In this document: positions 23,354-26,092 of the stretch, piece after piece
Position numbering within the stretch: position 1 is the stretch's first letter
Layout of the letters: each line of letters starts with the position of its first letter
Program-made: the position numbers and the translations under genes
The notes under the pieces: model-generated
What the model saw: the letters and a program-made list of their open reading frames with translations, nothing else
Told to the model about the DNA's origin: nothing
The model's database searches: none
IMG/VR virus record: IMGVR_UViG_3300017744_002287
Span: 1 to 26,092 of that record
Reading direction: 5' to 3' (one strand)
DNA from: a virus
Length of the DNA: 26,092 bases

Positions 23354-24584
23354 TTTGCCAGAAAATGCAACAATCGTAGAAGTTGAAGGAACAGGTAAAT
23401 ATTACATACGAGTTGATAGAGGTGGTGTAAGTTTTTTCTTTGACCCTGGTGATAAAGATATTACTCAATTAATTGCAGATACTACAGGTCTTGAAGACCC
23501 TATGGCATTAAGTCAATTAGCTAAAGACAATACCGAAACTATAGATGAATTATCTTTTGAACAACAGTTTTTAGATGATGATTTTTTAGTTTTTGTAGGT
23601 GACTACGATTCAGCAAATGAAAATTGGACTGATATATTAAACAATGTAAAAAATATTACTGAAAGAGAAACCTGGTGGGGTAATAAAGAATTTAGAGACG
23701 AATATATAAGAGTATATGAATTAGCTACAGATGATGATGGTGTATTTAATAAAACTACTTTTTTTGAAAATTTAAAAACAAATGATACTATAGGTGCAAG
23801 TTTAGGAACAAACAGAGCATTTTTTAATAGAACAGTTGATGAACGTTTAGACCCAGAACAATATGGTATGGATTTAGATACTTATGTAGGTTCAGTACAA
23901 GCTATTGCAATAGAAGCTGGTGTACCATTAGAAGACATAAAAGAGAATACAGAATTAAATAATAGTTTAAAATTAGTAGCAAACAATTTAAATAATGGTG
24001 TATATGGTGACCCAAATACTAAAGCAGCTGTAGCTAAAGCTTCTCAACAAGTAGTAGCGTTAGTTAATCCAGCTTTTAGAAAAGCAAATGGCGGTATATA
24101 TACATTAGATAATGACATTCTTAAAGCATCAAAAGGTATGTCTACAGTTAGTATCACAACTAAACATGATGAAGTAGAAGAATTATTAAATCAATTTCTA
24201 CCACAAAGTATGTGGGGAGATATAGATGTATCTAAAGAAGCAAGTAAATTACAAATGGAACCTAATTATAAATACGAATTACAAGAAAAACTTAAAGATA
24301 AACGTTTTGCAGAATTTAATATGTATGATAGAGATATTTCTTGGAGTACTATTCTTAATAATAAAAAAGGTTCTATTAAAGCAGCGTGGGGTATAGATGT
24401 TAAATGGAATAATCCAGTTTTAAATGATATAATTTCAATGAATGATACAGCAAAAGAAGGAGAATACTTGAGAGGTAAAGGTATGGAATTAGGAATAGAC
24501 AAAGTAAAGAACGATTTTGCTTTAGCATCAGCTAGTGCATATGGTGACGGTGTAATTAAATCACAAAACTTTTTGGAGAATTAA
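23346..24584 (+). CDS. hypothetical late protein, 412 aa
   Basis: ATG at 23346, overlapping the previous stop by eight bases (ATGAATAG). The N-terminal 50 residues form a small beta domain (ATIVEVEGTGKYYIRVDRGG). The rest is helical and acidic, with a tail of short helices (GMELGIDKVKNDFALASASA). No known domain or catalytic motif is recognised. It ends in a TAATG overlap with the 320-aa gene, so the two products are probably made in similar amounts. Position suggests an internal virion protein. Confidence 0.75.
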   Translation: MNSLPENATIVEVEGTGKYYIRVDRGGVSFFFDPGDKDITQLIADTTGLEDPMALSQLAKDNTETIDELSFEQQFLDDDFLVFVGDYDSANENWTDILNNVKNITERETWWGNKEFRDEYIRVYELATDDDGVFNKTTFFENLKTNDTIGASLGTNRAFFNRTVDERLDPEQYGMDLDTYVGSVQAIAIEAGVPLEDIKENTELNNSLKLVANNLNNGVYGDPNTKAAVAKASQQVVALVNPAFRKANGGIYTLDNDILKASKGMSTVSITTKHDEVEELLNQFLPQSMWGDIDVSKEASKLQMEPNYKYELQEKLKDKRFAEFNMYDRDISWSTILNNKKGSIKAAWGIDVKWNNPVLNDIISMNDTAKEGEYLRGKGMELGIDKVKNDFALASASAYGDGVIKSQNFLEN

Positions 24585-25546
24585 TGGTAAAAGTATATAG
24601 AAGCGATTATTTAACTGGATATGAAATAGGAGATGACCCTAAAGTAATAGCTAGTTACGAAAAAGATGGTTACACACAAAATTTAAAAGATGCTACTGCT
24701 AAATCAAAAATAGTTAATTCTAGAGTTACCGATAAAGAAACTACAGCTGGTGACTATACAGAGGGTTTAGAACGAGCTAAAGCTTTATATAAATTTATGC
24801 CTGAAAATGTACAAGCAGAGTTTGCTAATGCTTGGGTAAAATTTGGTGAAACTAATTTAGCAAAAGCAGCTACAAGAAATACAGCAGCATGGAAAAAAGA
24901 ATTTAAATATTTAGAAAGAGACGATGGTTCTTTAATCATGGACGAGTTACAAGCTATGGCTACAAAAGCAACTTATAGAGAAACTTTAGCTGAAGTTGGA
25001 ATAGTTGATACTAGCGAATTTGAAGAACAATTTAATGCATTAATAACTGGTGATGTATCTGGTGCAGAATTTCAACAAAGAATAGATGTAACATATAACG
25101 CAGTTAAAAATAATATACCTCAAGTAGAAGCTATGTTTAGAGAACAATACAATATATCTACTGACCAACCTACTATATTTGCTGCTTTAATTAATCCAGG
25201 TATTAATGACAAGTTATTAAAAGGTGATTTAAAAACTATAGGTGTTGGTGCAGAAGCAAGAGCTGCTGGATTTAGTAGAAGTTTTAGTAGATTTGAAGCA
25301 TTAAGAAAAGCTGGTCTTACACAAGAAAAAGCTAGACAAGTTTATCAACAAGCAGGTAACTATCAAACAATGGCCACACAAACAAATAGTGAATTTGATG
25401 TTAGTACATTAGAAGCAGCATCTATAGGAGATGCAGATTCAGCAAAAGAAATAGGATTACTAGCAGCAGAATCAGCAGCTATGTCTAGTTTCAAAGCAGG
25501 TGCAGCTAAAAAAGATAATAAAGTTACTGGACTTTTAGAAGGATAG
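24584..25546 (+). CDS. hypothetical late protein, 320 aa
   Basis: ATG at 24584 in a TAATG overlap. Almost entirely helical and alanine-rich (FANAWVKFGETNLAKAAT, then AEARAAGFSRSFSRFEALR, then AGLTQEKARQVYQQAG), ending in a small Ala/Ser-rich tail with KKDNKVTGLLEG. No family recognised. The helical, Ala/Gln-rich make-up resembles ejection or scaffold-type proteins but is not diagnostic. It is the last gene of the first late unit: its stop at 25544-25546 is followed at once by a new promoter -10. Confidence 0.75.
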   Translation: MVKVYRSDYLTGYEIGDDPKVIASYEKDGYTQNLKDATAKSKIVNSRVTDKETTAGDYTEGLERAKALYKFMPENVQAEFANAWVKFGETNLAKAATRNTAAWKKEFKYLERDDGSLIMDELQAMATKATYRETLAEVGIVDTSEFEEQFNALITGDVSGAEFQQRIDVTYNAVKNNIPQVEAMFREQYNISTDQPTIFAALINPGINDKLLKGDLKTIGVGAEARAAGFSRSFSRFEALRKAGLTQEKARQVYQQAGNYQTMATQTNSEFDVSTLEAASIGDADSAKEIGLLAAESAAMSSFKAGAAKKDNKVTGLLEG

Positions 25547-25554
25547 TGTATAAT
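25528..25554 (+). promoter_or_regulatory. promoter for the scaffold/capsid unit
   Basis: A perfect TATAAT at 25549-25554 follows the stop of the 320-aa gene. The -35 is weak: the best candidate is TGGACT at 25528-25533 with a 15-base spacer. Expected start near 25561, leaving a leader of about 190 bases. A separate promoter would allow high expression of capsid-type genes. Confidence 0.55.
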
Positions 25555-25560
25555 AAATAT

Positions 25561-25748
25561 TGACGTTGCGTGGTCCGTCTAAAGACCTGCACTCAGCTTT
25601 CAAAGCCTACGTAGAAAGCTTGTATAAAAATCGTAGAGTAAGGACTTAAAAATTAAGTTATCCAGTTTTAAGTCAAGTGTGAAGGATAACACCGCAATTA
25701 GATTCCACAGGTCTAATTTGATAGGTCAAAACTGTGAGGAGGTACGAA
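25561..25748 (+). promoter_or_regulatory. structured 5' leader with predicted pseudoknot before the scaffold gene
   Basis: Hairpins: AGCTTTC/GAAAGCT in 25595-25620 and ACTTAA/TTAAGT (25644-25658). GTTATCC (25657-25663) pairs with GGATAAC (25684-25690), and CAGTTTT (25663-25669) pairs with AAAACTG (25728-25734). The two stems cross, which makes an H-type pseudoknot with a nested AATTAGA/TCTAATT hairpin (25696-25718). The last strand lies two bases from GAGGAGG, the Shine-Dalgarno. No ORF of note is in this stretch. Confidence 0.55.
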
Positions 25749-26092
25749 ATGGACGAATTTGATGGTCTTGATAATTCAGGAGCAAAAGCAATGCGTGAAA
25801 CTATTGACAGAAAAAATGACGAGATAGCAAAGCTAACAGCTGAGCTTACAAATCATAAAGATGAAAAACTAAAAGATGCTGTAAAGCAAATTGGTTTAAA
25901 TCCTGAAAGTGGTTTTGGTAAAGCATTGACACAAGTGTATACAGGTGAAGTAACAACTGCAGCTGTAAGTGAGTACGCAAAAACAGAGTATGGTTTTGAA
26001 CCTACAGGAATGAACGAAGATGTCACACACCTTAGTTCTACTCCAGTAATTAAAGATGATGCTAGGTCAAGAGTACAATCACTTGATGCAAA
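25749..26092 (+). CDS. probable head scaffolding protein (C-terminus cut by window edge)
   Basis: The ATG at 25749 follows a strong GAGGAGG. 114 codons are visible. Residues about 10-45 form a lysine/glutamate-rich coiled coil (RETIDRKNDEIAKLTAEL). This is followed by a short domain, IGLNPESGFGKALTQVY then TGEVTTAAVSEYAKTEYGFE, which resembles the segment following the coiled coil in scaffold proteins of many actinobacterial and other tailed phages (a helix, a Y-x-G-E turn, then a helix). Such scaffolds guide capsid assembly and leave before DNA packaging; the major capsid gene is expected next, outside the window. The gene has its own promoter and a structured leader. Confidence 0.7.
   Translation, partial: MDEFDGLDNSGAKAMRETIDRKNDEIAKLTAELTNHKDEKLKDAVKQIGLNPESGFGKALTQVYTGEVTTAAVSEYAKTEYGFEPTGMNEDVTHLSSTPVIKDDARSRVQSLDA

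Overview
The window looks like part of the genome of a tailed double-stranded DNA bacteriophage with an AT-rich genome. Evidence: a large terminase, a portal protein and a scaffold-like protein in order; a leftward block of densely packed small genes that includes SSB-like and Rad52-like proteins; TAATG and ATGA stop/start overlaps; and Shine-Dalgarno motifs such as AAAGGA and GGAGG. The standard bacterial code is used, with TAA, TAG and TGA all serving as stops. AT richness, many AGA and TTA codons, and at least one gene that appears leaderless would fit a low-GC (perhaps marine actinobacterial) host, but the host is inference. No integrase, tRNA, CRISPR array or insertion sequence was seen. 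Lysis and tail genes are not recognisable here.

Left half (1-8694, all minus strand, read right to left): early/middle genes. Order of transcription: two tiny cysteine-containing proteins, an SSB-like protein, a terminator, an unknown protein, a YubB/Api92-like protein, a structured leader RNA, six small overlapping genes, a terminator, a second copy of the structured leader RNA, two unknown proteins, a MoxR-type AAA ATPase with its metallopeptidase-like/VWA partner, another terminator, then a promoter that puts the transcription start on the ATG of a 78-aa gene, followed by a metallophosphoesterase, a 55-aa protein and a Rad52-like annealing protein cut by the window edge.

Middle (8695-9185): a non-coding divergent region of about 490 bases with a cluster of short hairpins sharing a GTTA loop, and a good sigma70-type promoter facing right. 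It is a candidate regulatory or replication hub.

Right half (9186-26092, all plus strand): late genes. A terminase with a zinc-knuckle/HTH N-terminal extension, the portal, two small proteins, then five large proteins (1912, 499, 882, 412 and 320 aa) of mostly unrecognised sequence, tightly coupled in translation. One of them carries an A1S_2505-like domain. These five are plausible internal head or DNA-ejection proteins because they sit between portal and scaffold. A second promoter and a leader of about 190 bases with a predicted pseudoknot come before the scaffold-like gene, which runs off the right edge.

The most unusual material is RNA-level: a two-copy structured leader with covarying stems and overlapping alternative pairings, the dispersed GTTA-loop hairpin family, and the pseudoknot leader of the scaffold operon.
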